A stretch of DNA of 64,000 nt from an uncultured Bacteroidota bacterium (GTDB lineage Bacteria; Bacteroidota; Bacteroidia; 2-12-FULL-35-15), in assembly GCA_903926385.1 (NCBI GenBank), contig CAIYIS010000048.1, positions 110,535-174,534 of the forward strand, given 5' to 3'. The position numbers were made by a program, and so were the translations under genes. Below the pieces are notes generated by a model that saw only the letters and a program-made list of their open reading frames with translations, was not told the DNA's origin and did not search any database. Shown here one piece after another: positions 35,083 through 46,000 of the stretch; within the stretch, counting starts at the first letter, position 1; each line of letters opens with the position of its first letter.

Positions 35083-35730
35083 TTATGCGGATTGTAAAGA
35101 TTCGTTATAAACCTTGTTGAGAAGTTGCAAAAAAGTGTCGCTTTCCTGAGCACCCGAGATGGCGTATTGGCGATTGACAACAAAAAAAGGAACGTCTGTA
35201 ACACCCAGTGCGGAGGCCTGGGCTATGTCGGCTGTTACATCGGGAGCAAACTGCCGGCTCAGCAGCATGGATGCTACAAGTTCGGAAGGCAGGCCAATGT
35301 GGGTGCCAAGCTGGATGAGTGTTTGATGGTCGGCTGTGTTTTGCCCATCGGTAAAATAAGCTTTGAAAAGGGCTTCTTCGGCCTCGTTTTGCAGGTTATG
35401 CTGTTTGGCCAAATGGGAGAAACGGTGAGCATCGAATGAATTGGCCACAACAGCTTTTTCGAAATGAAAGGAAAGTCCAACTTTTTGAGCAAGGGAGGTT
35501 ACATACTCGTTCATCTCTTTTGCTTTTTCTAAGGTAAATCCTTTTCGCTCGGCCAAAAACTGATGTATGGATTTGCCGGGCTGGGTAACGATGGAGGGGT
35601 CTAACTGAAAACTTTTCCATTCTATCTGCACTGTGTCGCGGTGAGGAAATTCGGCAAGTGCTTTTTCGAACTTGCGTTTTCCGATGTAACAAAACGGACA
35701 CATTACATCGCTCCAGATTTCTATTTTCAT
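35083..35730 (-). CDS. DsbA-family oxidoreductase, FrnE-like
   Basis: 215 aa without a signal peptide, so cytoplasmic. The thioredoxin-fold active site is C-P-F-C in IWSDVMCPFCYIGKRKFEKA, followed by the DsbA helical insertion (FDAHRFSHLAKQHN) and the cis-Pro in GVTDVPFFVVNRQYAISGAQ. This matches the FrnE/2-hydroxychromene-isomerase-like branch tied to oxidative stress and polyketide synthesis. A -7 box (CAAAAATA, 35781-35788, minus strand) gives a leader of about 47 nt. A truncated VOC gene follows. Confidence 0.92.
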   Translation of the reverse strand: MKIEIWSDVMCPFCYIGKRKFEKALAEFPHRDTVQIEWKSFQLDPSIVTQPGKSIHQFLAERKGFTLEKAKEMNEYVTSLAQKVGLSFHFEKAVVANSFDAHRFSHLAKQHNLQNEAEEALFKAYFTDGQNTADHQTLIQLGTHIGLPSELVASMLLSRQFAPDVTADIAQASALGVTDVPFFVVNRQYAISGAQESDTFLQLLNKVYNESLQSA

Positions 35731-35780
35731 TGATTTGTAATTTTAGTGTTGATGATTTATGATTGGTTTATAATTCTGAG

Positions 35781-35788
35781 CAAAAATA
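35781..35788 (-). promoter_or_regulatory. -7 promoter box of the FrnE-like gene
   Basis: TATTTTTG on the minus strand, exact TAnnTTTG match. Confidence 0.5.
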
Positions 35789-35905
35789 GTCAAAATAGTT
35801 TTGGGCAAAAGAATTAACGTGTTGGAGAGGATAAAGACGTTGGGCATGATAAGGAATTATCATTTTTTGGTAAAAGGGCAAACCAGTTGTGCCTGGAAAT
35901 TTTAG

Positions 35906-35913
35906 TACTTTTG
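35906..35913 (+). promoter_or_regulatory. -7 promoter box ahead of the MORN-repeat gene
   Basis: TACTTTTG, exact match, 88 nt before the ATG at 36001; probably drives the MORN protein and mnmA. Confidence 0.45.
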
Positions 35914-36000
35914 TACGTTATTAGATGCAACGGTGTATTGAAATTATGGTACGGTGTATCTTTTTAAAGAAAATGCGTTATTAAAATTAAAAGGTTATTT

Positions 36001-36789
36001 ATGAAGATAGGTTGGATTATCTCCGCATTCATTATCGTGTTTCAAACGGCAGCTATTGCTCAGGATGCACCCAATAAAACAGATGCATCGGGCAAAAAGC
36101 AAGGCCATTGGGTAAAATATAATGAGAAACACAAAAAGGTGTATGACGGGAATTTTGTGGACAATATTCCGGTAGGAAAGTTTACTTATTTCTACGATTC
36201 GGGAATTCCGTTTGGAATAACTTATTTTTCGGAAAAAGGAACGGTGGCTAGGGCTAAGACTTTTGATGTGGGAGGAAATATTACGGGCGAAGGGAAATAT
36301 ATAAATCAGAAAAAGGATAGTATTTGGAAGTTTTACAATGTGGATGGTAAAGTAATTTCGGAAGAAATTTATAAAAATGGTTTGAAAGATGGTAAATGCA
36401 AAGTTTACTTTGCTGATGGAAGTTTGGCAGAAGAAAAGGTATGGAAAGATGGAAAGGCAAACGGGCCTTGGAAAAAGTACTTTCAGGGCGGGCAATTGAG
36501 ATATAACGGGCAAACGATAAACGATAAACTGGAGGGCAAAGTGACATTTTATTATTCGAATGGAAAGATAGATGCAGAAGGAGAGTATGTGGGGGATTTG
36601 AAAAACGGGGATTGGAAAAATTATGACGAAGAAGGAACGTTGAAGCGAGTGGATAAATACGTTCACGGAGTGGATCAGAATCCGGATAAGAATGTAATAC
36701 CAAAAGGAGAAATTGAAAAAGAGAAGAAGAAATATGAGAATACCGAACAGCAAGTTACCCCGGTTAATCAAGATGAAATTCCACGTTAG
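36001..36789 (+). CDS. Secreted MORN-repeat protein
   Basis: 262 aa. A signal peptide ends in QTAAIAQD. Six or so MORN_2-type units follow, with the G-x-W-x-x-Y-x-x-x-G-x-x-x-x-E-x-x-Y pattern (KQGHWVKYNEKHK, KDGKCKVYFADGSLAEE, ANGPWKKYFQGGQ, KNGDWKNYDEEG). The C-terminus is charged and low-complexity. Pipelines often call these proteins YwqK-family antitoxins, but no toxin is adjacent. Its stop is followed at once by the mnmA ATG, so the two are cotranscribed despite unlike functions. Confidence 0.88.
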   Translation: MKIGWIISAFIIVFQTAAIAQDAPNKTDASGKKQGHWVKYNEKHKKVYDGNFVDNIPVGKFTYFYDSGIPFGITYFSEKGTVARAKTFDVGGNITGEGKYINQKKDSIWKFYNVDGKVISEEIYKNGLKDGKCKVYFADGSLAEEKVWKDGKANGPWKKYFQGGQLRYNGQTINDKLEGKVTFYYSNGKIDAEGEYVGDLKNGDWKNYDEEGTLKRVDKYVHGVDQNPDKNVIPKGEIEKEKKKYENTEQQVTPVNQDEIPR

Positions 36790-37887
36790 ATGAGTAAGAA
36801 AGGAAAAGTTTTATTGGCCATGAGCGGGGGCATAGATAGTTCTATAGCTGCCTTATTATTGCACGAACAAGGATATGAAGTGGTGGGAATAACCATGAAG
36901 ACGTGGGATTATGCTTCTTCAGGAGGGTCGACAAAAGAAACAGGTTGTTGCAGTCTGGATTCGATAAACGATGCGCGAATGCTGGCCGTTAACTTAGGGT
37001 TTCCGCACTTTATACTGGATATAAGAACTGAATTTGGAAATTATATAATCGACAATTTTGTAGAAGAGTATTTGGCCGGACGAACGCCCAACCCTTGTGT
37101 GCTTTGCAATACACATATTAAATGGGAGGCCTTACTGAAACGAGCAGATATGCTGGGTTGTGAGTTTATAGCCACAGGGCATTATGCAAGAATAAGAGAA
37201 GAAAATAATCGATATGTTATTTCGAGAGGACTGGATACCACCAAAGATCAAAGTTATGTTTTATGGGGGCTTACGCAGGAAAGTTTGAAACGTACTCTTT
37301 TTCCTTTGCAAAATTTTACAAAGAAGGAAATAAAACAAATGGCTATTGAGAATGGATATCACGACCTGGCAAGCAAAAGCGAGAGTTATGAAATTTGTTT
37401 TGTGCCGGATAATGATTACCGAGGTTTTTTGAAACGCAAAGTTGAAGGACTTGAGGAAAGAGTGGATGGGGGAAACTTTGTGGACAGAACAGGGAAAATA
37501 CTTGGACAACACAAGGGGTATCCATTTTACACCATAGGACAAAGAAAAGGATTGGTAATAGCAGTAGGAGAGCCTCTTCATGTTCTGGAGATAGATGCAG
37601 CTACCAATACTGTGGTGCTAGGTTCGAAGCAGGAACTGGAACAACAGGAAATGACAGTGGGTAAAATGAACCTGATTAAATATGCTTCTTTGCCCGATAA
37701 TTATGAAGCACTGACAAAGATAAGATATAAAGATCCCGGAACTATAGCGAGTATTTCTCATGCTGGTGATAAACTAAAGGTGTTGTTTCATTCGCCTGTA
37801 TCAGCTATTGCTCCCGGACAGTCGGCTGTGTTTTATGAAGGAGATGATTTAGTAGGAGGGGGGATAATAGAGCGTAAAGTATTTTGA
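36790..37887 (+). CDS. mnmA: tRNA-specific 2-thiouridylase
   Basis: 365 aa. Makes the 2-thio group of U34 in tRNA-Lys, Glu and Gln. The PP-loop is MSGGIDSSIAALLLHEQGYE, the first catalytic Cys is in TPNPCVLCNTHIKW, and the second in SYEICFVPDNDYRGFL; GQRKGLVIAVGEPLHV and the C-terminal beta-barrel complete the family pattern. The canonical SGGVDSSV has Ile for Val. Starts immediately after the MORN gene stop, without its own promoter. Confidence 0.97.
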   Translation: MSKKGKVLLAMSGGIDSSIAALLLHEQGYEVVGITMKTWDYASSGGSTKETGCCSLDSINDARMLAVNLGFPHFILDIRTEFGNYIIDNFVEEYLAGRTPNPCVLCNTHIKWEALLKRADMLGCEFIATGHYARIREENNRYVISRGLDTTKDQSYVLWGLTQESLKRTLFPLQNFTKKEIKQMAIENGYHDLASKSESYEICFVPDNDYRGFLKRKVEGLEERVDGGNFVDRTGKILGQHKGYPFYTIGQRKGLVIAVGEPLHVLEIDAATNTVVLGSKQELEQQEMTVGKMNLIKYASLPDNYEALTKIRYKDPGTIASISHAGDKLKVLFHSPVSAIAPGQSAVFYEGDDLVGGGIIERKVF

Positions 37888-37974
37888 TAGTCGCTACATT
37901 TCCTATTCTAAACGATTCTGTTGATAGTAATTTCATTTATTTATATAATTTAGCGGTGTAATAAAGTCACCAAA

Positions 37975-38739
37975 ATGAAGAATACGCTTTACATTCTTTT
38001 TAGTTTTTTTGTTGTATCACTTTTCTTTTCGTGTAAAAAAGAAAAAGATGTGGTGATTGATATTGGGTATAATTATTTCCCAGATCAGGTAGGGCGCTTT
38101 GTGGTGTATGATGTAGATTCGACTTATTATGATGACAGCAACATTGATGTAATAACCCATACTGCACCAAAATATGTTTACAAGTTTCAGATTAAGGAAA
38201 AGATAGAATCGATATTTAATGATAATCTTAACCGACCTACGATTCGATTGGAACGTTATGTTAAGTATTACAATAGTGCAATTCCCTACAATCAGATGAC
38301 ATGGACTTTGCGAAATGTTTGGACAGAAAATAAAACCAAAACAACAGCAGAAAAAGTAGAAGAGAATATCAGGTTTGTAAAACTTGCTTTTCCAGTAAAT
38401 TCAAGTCAAAACTGGAACGGTAATGCACAGAACACTAATGCTGCACTTAATTATAGTTATTCATCTATAGATGTACCTTTAACTTTAGGTTTATTGGCGT
38501 TCGATTCCACTTTGCAAGTAAATCAGCAGGATGAAACAACGTTGATTGATAAAAAATTAAGCATAGAAAAGTATGCACGTAAAGCCGGATTAATATATAA
38601 ACAGATAATTGATGTGGGTTCTCAACCAACAGGACTTACCGGGCAGAGCCTTACGGATTTTTTAAATTTGCCCGTTATGCAAAGAGTTACCATTGGTAAT
38701 CAATACACCATGACGGTTAGTTATTACGGAACAGAATAA
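37975..38739 (+). CDS. Hypothetical lipoprotein
   Basis: 254 aa. The lipobox is in SLFFSCKKEKD. The mature part is a beta-rich domain beginning NYFPDQVGRFVVYDVDSTYYDD and containing RFVKLAFPVNSSQNWNGNA, a pattern I have seen in uncharacterised Bacteroidota lipoproteins but cannot name. The S8 protease gene starts 6 nt after its stop, so the two are an operon; the lipoprotein could assist the protease or be its substrate, but nothing in the sequence shows this. Confidence 0.8.
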   Translation: MKNTLYILFSFFVVSLFFSCKKEKDVVIDIGYNYFPDQVGRFVVYDVDSTYYDDSNIDVITHTAPKYVYKFQIKEKIESIFNDNLNRPTIRLERYVKYYNSAIPYNQMTWTLRNVWTENKTKTTAEKVEENIRFVKLAFPVNSSQNWNGNAQNTNAALNYSYSSIDVPLTLGLLAFDSTLQVNQQDETTLIDKKLSIEKYARKAGLIYKQIIDVGSQPTGLTGQSLTDFLNLPVMQRVTIGNQYTMTVSYYGTE

Positions 38740-38745
38740 ATAAAT

Positions 38746-40419
38746 ATGAAAAAAAATACCCTTATCTTAGCTTTTGCATTACTTATTGAGGTAGCATTTT
38801 CGCAGGCAACGAAAACGTATCTGGTAACTTTTAAAGACAAAAACAATAGTCCTTTCTCGTTGAATCGACCTACTGAGTTTTTGTCTGAGAAATCTATCGA
38901 ACGCAGGAAAAAACAAAATGTGGCACTTGATATGTCCGATTTACCTGTTAATGCTAGTTACTTAAACGGAGTAAAATCTAAGGGCGTTGAAGTTTTAAAT
39001 CAATCGAAGTGGATGAACGCAGCAGTTGTTTCGACCACGGATGACACGAAAATAGATGCAATAAAGAATTTATCGTACGTAAAAGAAGTGCAAATTCTGT
39101 CATCATCGGCTTCTGTGAAATTACCTTCTAAATACGAAAACAATAATACAGCTATTAACCCACCAGCAGAAAATGAATTATTAAAATCAATCAACTCGGA
39201 TTATTATAATTACGGTACATCCTATTCTCAATCGCATCAGATAGGAGTAGATTGTTTGCACAACCTAGGATACCATGGGGAAGGAATGACAATAGCTTTT
39301 TTAGATGCAGGTTTTTATAAAGTAGATTCTTTACCGGCTTTTGATAGTTTGAGAGTGAACAATCAGATTTTGGGTACTTATGATTTTGTGGCACATAATA
39401 CATCTGTTTATGAAGATTACACTCATGGAATGGCTACCTTATCTTGTATTGGCGGAAATATGCCTGGACAGTTGATAGGGACTGCACCTAAAGCTAAATT
39501 TTGGTTATTACGAACCGAAGATGCGTATAGCGAAACGTTACAAGAAGAAACCAACTGGCTTATGGGAGCTGAATTTGCTGATAGTGTAGGGGTGGATGTT
39601 ATAAATTCATCATTGGGATACAGTTTATTTGACGGAGGAATTGGAAATCATACCTACGCAGATATGAATGGACATACAACCATCGTTTCGAAAGCTGCTG
39701 AATGGGCTGCCCGAAAAGGGATATTTGTGAATTCGAGTGCAGGAAACTCTGCAGGCCCTCCTTGGTTTAAAATTACTGCACCTGCTGATGCTGATAGTAT
39801 TTTAACCGTTGGTGCTGTTGATTCAACCGGGAATACAGCGTCATTTAGTTCTAGGGGGCCTTCGTACGATGGGAGGGTTAAACCTAATACAGCAGCCAGA
39901 GGTTGGGCGGCAGTTGTAGAATCTCCTTTCGGTTATATTGAATGGCAAAGCGGAACATCTTTTTCTTCACCAATAACAGCAGGTGCTGTTACTTGTTTGT
40001 GGCAGGCGCATCCGACAGCCACAAATTTACAATTGATAACTGCCATACAACAAAGTGCGTCTCAGTATTTCTTTCCTGATTCGTTACAGGGTTATGGCAT
40101 ACCTAATTTCTGTATAGCAAGTGCTATCTTAACAGATATATTAGGGGTTGACAACATGAGTAACGAATATGAGCAATTACTTGTTTTTCCAAATCCAACA
40201 TCAGCTACATTTTCAGTATCGTTTTATTCCAACAAAAAGCAATCAGCAAAAATTACGTTAACAGATATTTCGGGAAGAGAAATTTGGAGCGAAGTAAAAT
40301 CAGTGTATGAAAAGAATAACTTTTTTCAGATACCCGATATTGGAATATCGAGTGGATTGTATATTCTAAATTTAACCACCGCTGAAAAGACATACTTCAA
40401 AAAGTTGGTTAAAGAATAA
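38746..40419 (+). CDS. S8 (subtilisin) family protease with T9SS sorting domain
   Basis: 557 aa. Signal peptide (LALLIEVAFSQA-type), an inhibitor-like propeptide (~20-140) and the subtilase domain with Asp187 in MTIAFLDAGF, His227 in THGMATLSCIGG and Ser405 in SGTSFSSPITAGA, plus the oxyanion Asn region FVNSSAGNSAG. The last ~75 residues are a type A T9SS sorting domain (LLVFPNPTSATFSVSF ... SSGLYILNL ... KKLVKE). It should act outside the cell as a secreted peptidase. It follows a lipoprotein gene by 6 nt and precedes cinA by 24. Confidence 0.95.
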   Translation: MKKNTLILAFALLIEVAFSQATKTYLVTFKDKNNSPFSLNRPTEFLSEKSIERRKKQNVALDMSDLPVNASYLNGVKSKGVEVLNQSKWMNAAVVSTTDDTKIDAIKNLSYVKEVQILSSSASVKLPSKYENNNTAINPPAENELLKSINSDYYNYGTSYSQSHQIGVDCLHNLGYHGEGMTIAFLDAGFYKVDSLPAFDSLRVNNQILGTYDFVAHNTSVYEDYTHGMATLSCIGGNMPGQLIGTAPKAKFWLLRTEDAYSETLQEETNWLMGAEFADSVGVDVINSSLGYSLFDGGIGNHTYADMNGHTTIVSKAAEWAARKGIFVNSSAGNSAGPPWFKITAPADADSILTVGAVDSTGNTASFSSRGPSYDGRVKPNTAARGWAAVVESPFGYIEWQSGTSFSSPITAGAVTCLWQAHPTATNLQLITAIQQSASQYFFPDSLQGYGIPNFCIASAILTDILGVDNMSNEYEQLLVFPNPTSATFSVSFYSNKKQSAKITLTDISGREIWSEVKSVYEKNNFFQIPDIGISSGLYILNLTTAEKTYFKKLVKE

Positions 40420-40443
40420 AATTGTTTATAATCAAATTTAATT

Positions 40444-41724
40444 ATGCAGGCAGAGATAATCACCATAGGTGATGAAATTTTAATTGGACAAATAGTAGAT
40501 ACTAATTCCGCATTTATTGCCACCTTGCTTAATGAAAACGGAATTGGTGTAAAACAGATTTCGTCCGTTTCGGATAATCGTGAACATATATTGAAGGCTT
40601 TAGATGAGGCAAAAGAACGTGCTGATATAATTCTAATAACAGGAGGATTGGGGCCAACAAAAGATGATATCACAAAGAAGACATTGTGCGAATATTTTAA
40701 CACAACCATGCGATTTGATGAGAATGCATATCAAGATGTAGTTAATTTGTTTGCTCAATATGAAAAAGAAGTTACACCTACCAATAGACTTCAAGCTGAA
40801 GTGCCGGCCATTTGTGAAGTAATTCGAAATTATAATGGTACTGCACCTTGTATGTGGTTTGATGTAGATAATAAGATATATGTATCTATGCCTGGTGTGC
40901 CATACGAAATGAAAGCTTTGATGAAAAACCAGATAGTTCCGAAACTCAAATCTAGATTTCATTTTCCTGTCATTTTTCATAAAACAGTACTTACTCAGGG
41001 AATCGGAGAGTCGGCTCTTTCGGATATGGTTAGCGAATGGGAAGATAGTTTGGCCTCTGTTAATATAAAACTCGCCTATCTTCCTGCTCCAGGTATGGTC
41101 AGATTGCGATTAAGCACAAAAGGAGAGGATAAAGACAAACTAATGTTAGCAGTAGAAAAAAAGATTGAAGAGTTAAAAACCATAATAGGCGAAGCCATAT
41201 ACGGGTATGACACATTTGGTGAAGATAACGAAACATTAGAACAAATAATAGGGAAATTATTAAAGGGGAAAGGTAAAACCATTTCTACAGCTGAAAGCTG
41301 CACAGGGGGCTATATTTCTCATCTTATAACGAAAGTTCCGGGTAGTTCTGATTACTATGTTGGTTCTGTTATTTCATATTCCTACGATATTAAAGAAACC
41401 GAACTGAATGTTTCGTCAGCAATATTAAATGATCAGGGGGCGGTGAGTCAGCTGGTGGTAGAGCAAATGGCTAAAGCCATCCGAATAAAATACAAAACTG
41501 ATTATTCAATTGCAGCTTCAGGAATTGCGGGGCCTGCCGGAGGTACCAAAGATAAACCTGTGGGAACGGTATGGATTGCTATCGCTACACCGGATAATGT
41601 AATTTCAGAAAGATTTCAATTCGGTAATCATAGGGAGCGCAATATTCAGAAAACAGCAAATGCTGCATTAAATATGCTTAGAAAAGAATTGGAGCGTATG
41701 AGATTTCTGAAATTTGTTTCATAA
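40444..41724 (+). CDS. cinA: CinA: competence/damage-inducible protein with NMN deamidase domain
   Basis: 426 aa. The N-terminal MoeA/MoaB-like domain is seen in AEIITIGDEILIGQIVDTNS and ITGGLGPTKDDITKKT; the C-terminal nicotinamide-nucleotide amidohydrolase domain in STAESCTGGYISHLITKVPGSS and AASGIAGPAGGTKDKPVGTVW. It recycles NMN to nicotinate mononucleotide and may clean ADP-ribose derivatives. Length and order are standard. It is on the same strand as the protease and has no clear promoter of its own. Confidence 0.96.
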   Translation: MQAEIITIGDEILIGQIVDTNSAFIATLLNENGIGVKQISSVSDNREHILKALDEAKERADIILITGGLGPTKDDITKKTLCEYFNTTMRFDENAYQDVVNLFAQYEKEVTPTNRLQAEVPAICEVIRNYNGTAPCMWFDVDNKIYVSMPGVPYEMKALMKNQIVPKLKSRFHFPVIFHKTVLTQGIGESALSDMVSEWEDSLASVNIKLAYLPAPGMVRLRLSTKGEDKDKLMLAVEKKIEELKTIIGEAIYGYDTFGEDNETLEQIIGKLLKGKGKTISTAESCTGGYISHLITKVPGSSDYYVGSVISYSYDIKETELNVSSAILNDQGAVSQLVVEQMAKAIRIKYKTDYSIAASGIAGPAGGTKDKPVGTVWIAIATPDNVISERFQFGNHRERNIQKTANAALNMLRKELERMRFLKFVS

Positions 41725-41757
41725 ATTCTAAATAAATTCAAATTACTCCAAAATTTG

Positions 41758-41765
41758 TATTTTTG
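41758..41765 (+). promoter_or_regulatory. -7 box abutting the start codon (possible leaderless mRNA)
   Basis: TATTTTTG followed by three bases and the ATG at 41769; predicted transcript start coincides with the ATG. Confidence 0.35.
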
Positions 41766-41768
41766 CCC

Positions 41769-42791
41769 ATGCTAAAAAAACACCCTATATCAATTATCGG
41801 TTTCGCATTCCTAGTCTTATTTGCTTCCTGCGGAGGAAATGGAAAAAAACAAGAAATAAACAAGGCCGATACCACTACAGTAAAAACTCCGGCAGAGTTG
41901 ACGGAACTGAACACACAGTTGCTGGCTAACCCTGATAATTCGGATTTGCTCAACAAACGAGCAAAATACTATTTTAAAAAAAATGATTTTAATTCGAGTA
42001 TGACAGATATTTCGAAGGCTCTTAAAATCGATTCTACTAAATCGGATTATTATATTACCCTTTCTAATATTTACTTTGTCACCAATCAAACCGGAAAATC
42101 GAAGGCTGCGTTGGAGAAATCAATAAAGTTAAATGATAAAAACATAGATGCGATTTTAAAGTTAGCTGAATTATATTTGTACGTAAAGAAAAATAAGGAA
42201 TCTATTGAATATATAAATAAGGCGCTGATGATAGATAAGTTTAATGCCAAGGGATACTTTATGAAAGGAATGAATTTTAAAGAAATGCATGACACAGCTA
42301 AAGCAATATCGAGTATGCAAACAGCCGTTGAACAGGATCAGAAGTATTATAATGCCTATATTCAACTTGGACTTTTATGTGCAGCTAAACATAATCCGTT
42401 GGCTTCTCAATATTATAAAAATGCATTACAAATAAACCCCAAAAGTACAGAAGCCTATTACGACCTCGGTAAATATTATCAAGACGAAGCGAAGTGGGAT
42501 AATGCACTGGAAACATACAGCACATTGCTAAAAGTAAATCCTCAGTACAAATATGCTTGTTATAATATGGGCGTTATTTATTTTTCTGCCTTAAAAAAAT
42601 ATCCAGAGGCAGTTGAGCATTATACACAAGCTATTACAATCGAACCGAAATATGTGGAAGCTTATTTTGCAAGGGGTCTTTGCTACCAAGCTATGGGTAA
42701 TAAGAAAAAAGCAAAAGACGACTATAATTCTTGTTTTGCATTGGTTCCCGATTATGAGCCAGCAATTGCAGCTTTAAAGGAATTGAAGTAA
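41769..42791 (+). CDS. TPR-repeat lipoprotein
   Basis: About 340 aa. Lipobox in FLVLFASCGGNG. The start is the ATG at 41769 (MLKKHPISI); a TTG two codons earlier overlaps the promoter box. The rest is a row of about seven to eight 34-residue TPR units (for example YITLSNIYFVTNQTGKSKAA, AYYDLGKYYQDEAKWDNAL, AYFARGLCYQAMGNKKKA). These proteins are scaffolds for protein contacts at the inner face of the outer membrane. No specific partner can be named. Confidence 0.9.
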   Translation: MLKKHPISIIGFAFLVLFASCGGNGKKQEINKADTTTVKTPAELTELNTQLLANPDNSDLLNKRAKYYFKKNDFNSSMTDISKALKIDSTKSDYYITLSNIYFVTNQTGKSKAALEKSIKLNDKNIDAILKLAELYLYVKKNKESIEYINKALMIDKFNAKGYFMKGMNFKEMHDTAKAISSMQTAVEQDQKYYNAYIQLGLLCAAKHNPLASQYYKNALQINPKSTEAYYDLGKYYQDEAKWDNALETYSTLLKVNPQYKYACYNMGVIYFSALKKYPEAVEHYTQAITIEPKYVEAYFARGLCYQAMGNKKKAKDDYNSCFALVPDYEPAIAALKELK

Positions 42792-42822
42792 ATTATTTCA
42801 TCGCAAACTTACCAAAACTAAA

Positions 42823-42847
42823 AAGGCCCTGCATTTCTGCAGGACCT
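42823..42847. terminator. Stem-loop between convergent genes
   Basis: AGGCCCTGCA-TTTC-TGCAGGACCT stem with one mismatch. On the minus strand it is followed by TTTTTAGTTTT, so it best fits the end of the long T9SS gene, although it lies about 165 nt past that stop. Confidence 0.55.
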
Positions 42848-43011
42848 CGTTAGTCAATAACCAAATCTAAACCTACTTTCAATAAATTTAGGTTACAAAT
42901 ATATTCGTAGAAAATTACCTTCAAAACTTATTGCGATATAATCCCATGATGTTGCGACAAAACAGAAAAAATTATTGACGAGACCTGCTCAATTTAGAAT
43001 TACCCAAAAAA

Positions 43012-46000
43012 TTAAAGAAATATTTTTTTGCTAATTACTTTGTTTCCTCCGGTAATGTTTAAAAGATAAATACCACTACTCAATTGATCAGATGGGATAA
43101 TAATTTTGGAGTAAGTTTCAGAAAGTTTGAAATTGGAAGTATAAATTAATTTACCTAATTCATCAAATAAATCAACTTTCAAATCACTTTGTGAAGAGCC
43201 TGTGATCGTTATCTCAATTGTATTTTCAGAGAGAAGAGAAACAACATTCGTTACTTCGAAATCATTTCCGTTTTCAATCAAAACACTTTTAGTGTTACTG
43301 TATTTGTAATCTCCGTTATAATCGGTTTGTTTTAGTCGGTAATAAGTAACTCCATTCAAAGGTTGCTTATCAATTGTTGAATATTGAATGGTTTGATTGC
43401 TGTTACCAGCCCCTCTTATTTTATTAATTTCAGAAAAATGAATCGCATCCGAACTTCTTTCAATAGTAAAGTAATCATTATTTGTTTCGCTTGCTGTCTC
43501 CCAATTGATATTTACTGCATTTACGCCATTATATGAAACTGTAAAATTCAACAATTCGATTGGTAATGGATTGGTGGCAGCATTTATTGAAGCGAGTGTA
43601 AACGGACTGAATGAAGTTACGAGTGCGCTCGTTTTTATAGTTCCGACAGTTGTGTTACCTGTAGTACCTCCATTTCCATGGTCTTTCCACATGGTACCAT
43701 CCCAACGTGCTACCCTTAAATCAGAAAGAGATGTGACCCCTCCGCTGTAAGTATCCCAGCTAAGTTTTACAAAAGCATTTGCGGTTCCAGCCCTATTCAG
43801 AATCCAATACTCAGCATCGCTTACACGATTAATAGTCGGATCGTGCAAACTACTGTCATAAGTGGGGTAGGGGGAGTTATGAAAATACTCGGCAGTAAAA
43901 GTTCCGTACCAAGTAAGTGCAGAGTCTGCTATTGGTCTGTATTCTGCGTCTTTTCCAACGGGAAAGACAAATCCTGTATTACCAAATTTGGCAACTGGCC
44001 CATTAACAAAACTAGAATTGCTAACTCCTGCAACGGAAGAATAGAGATTCATGGTTAACAAACCCGAGGAGTTTGATGTGTATACATAGCCACTTGTTAA
44101 TGTTAGTAAACTATCCACGTATTCATTCGTTTGTAAGGTTACTCCACCGGAAGTATTGTTTATGGTTAGCCTATTAAAAGTGGTTAAGGAAGTTCCAGTC
44201 ATGAACTGTGCAGAGTTTCCGTTAAAAGTAACTTTATTCGAGTTAAAGCTCTGAAAAGTGCCATTATTATTCCAATTTCCGGTTAAAGAAATATCGTAAA
44301 CATCATAAATATCAATAAAGTGAGTTGCGTTGTCGTAACTATTATTTAAAGTAGCACCAGCACCTATTGTAATATTTCCTATTACTGTTAAATTGTGATA
44401 CAACTGAACTATAGGGTTTAAACCAGATGTATTATCTATAACAATTGAGGGTAAATTACACCAACTATTAATAAAGAAGCCAGTTAAGTTAATATGTGTC
44501 GAAAATGCATCTCCGAATTGTATAGTCCCTCCCGTCACATTTCCTGTAGCATAGTTATACAATTCAACTGCTGTTGCCTGATTTCGAAAAACGATTAGTC
44601 CGCCCGACATAATAAAGTTATCACCCGTAAGGTCCAATTCCAGACCGGAAAGGGTTGCGGATCCGGATCCAACTGTTATAAGGTTAACAGTGCCACCACT
44701 TTGATTATAGGTAACCCCGGTCACTGGACTAACAGCTTGTATTCGCCCGGCAACATTAACTGTCCCTCCTTCAATTATGATAGAAGAACTATTCTGCATA
44801 ATAATAGAATTTCCTGATACGTTTCCAACATTGAAAATACCAGAAGTGATTCGTAAAAAACCAGAGACAGTGTAGTTATAATTAAACGGAGTGATTGTAA
44901 CATTAGGGTTATTGAGCCATATACCTGTAGATGTAGAAATAGTGGGAGCAACTGTATTGAAGAGTCTGTTAGCAAACGTATAATTATTCGAAAATTTGAT
45001 TGTGCCATTCAAAAGAGTATACGCTCCTGAACTATTAACAAGTAAATTGGTAGAACTACTGAAATTAGTTGAGTTAATATCGAGTACGTTTCCATTTGTT
45101 CCTCCCATATTTAATCCTATACTATAAAAATCGGTAACTGGTCCAGTTCCAGTAATGCTTTGATTTCCATTTTTTGTAAAGACCACATCAACAGCTTTTG
45201 TTGAATTTAACATTTCTATACTACCATTATTGATAATATTACCGGTTTCAAAAAAGGTAACAAATGTAGTATTGTTTGCCTGCAACGTTCCTCCTGCATC
45301 AATCGTCAAATCGGGAGAAGAAGAATTTGCGTCAATAGTAACTGTATTTCCGTTTAAAATATCTACAGCAGCGGAAGCGCTGGTAGGCGCAGAGCAGGCT
45401 GGTGTCCATCCTGTACTTCCATTTGAAGATACTTCCCAAGTAGAAGGATTGCTCCAATTTCCTGAAGTTGCAGAACGGTAAAAATACGTTGCTGTATTGC
45501 AACAATTTACAGAAAAATTATCAATTCCCAATCCTTGTCCATTGGTACTGCCCCCGGTTCCTGTATATGCCCATCTCAGATAATAGTTTGAACCATTGGC
45601 AATAGTTAAACCTGATAATGAGAATGCTTTGTTTATTGCAATCGGAGCGTTGTATATAGTGGCATTGTTTGCATCATTTGGAAAATTTTGGTCTCCTGCT
45701 GGTACAGATGTCCAAGTAATTCCATCAGGACTTGTAAAAAAGAATACGTTAAAAATTCTCGAACCACTTCTGTATTTCTCAAGATCAAAAGAAATATTAA
45801 GATTGTTTATTATACTTCCTGTATTATTAGTCATCAGAACAAAAAGACTTCGAGGGCTAGAAAATGAGCCTGAAGAAATAAATCCAACAGCCCGGTCGGT
45901 AGAAGATGCTGTGATTCCGTTTGCAAAATTGTAGGTTCCTCCAGATGAAACACTAGTTAAAACACCCGCACCGGTAGTACCACCAGCCTGAGTTGTTAGG

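Noticed and set aside
36001..36789. Toxin-antitoxin system (YwqK-type antitoxin label)
   Set aside because: The protein is a secreted MORN-repeat protein and no toxin gene is adjacent.
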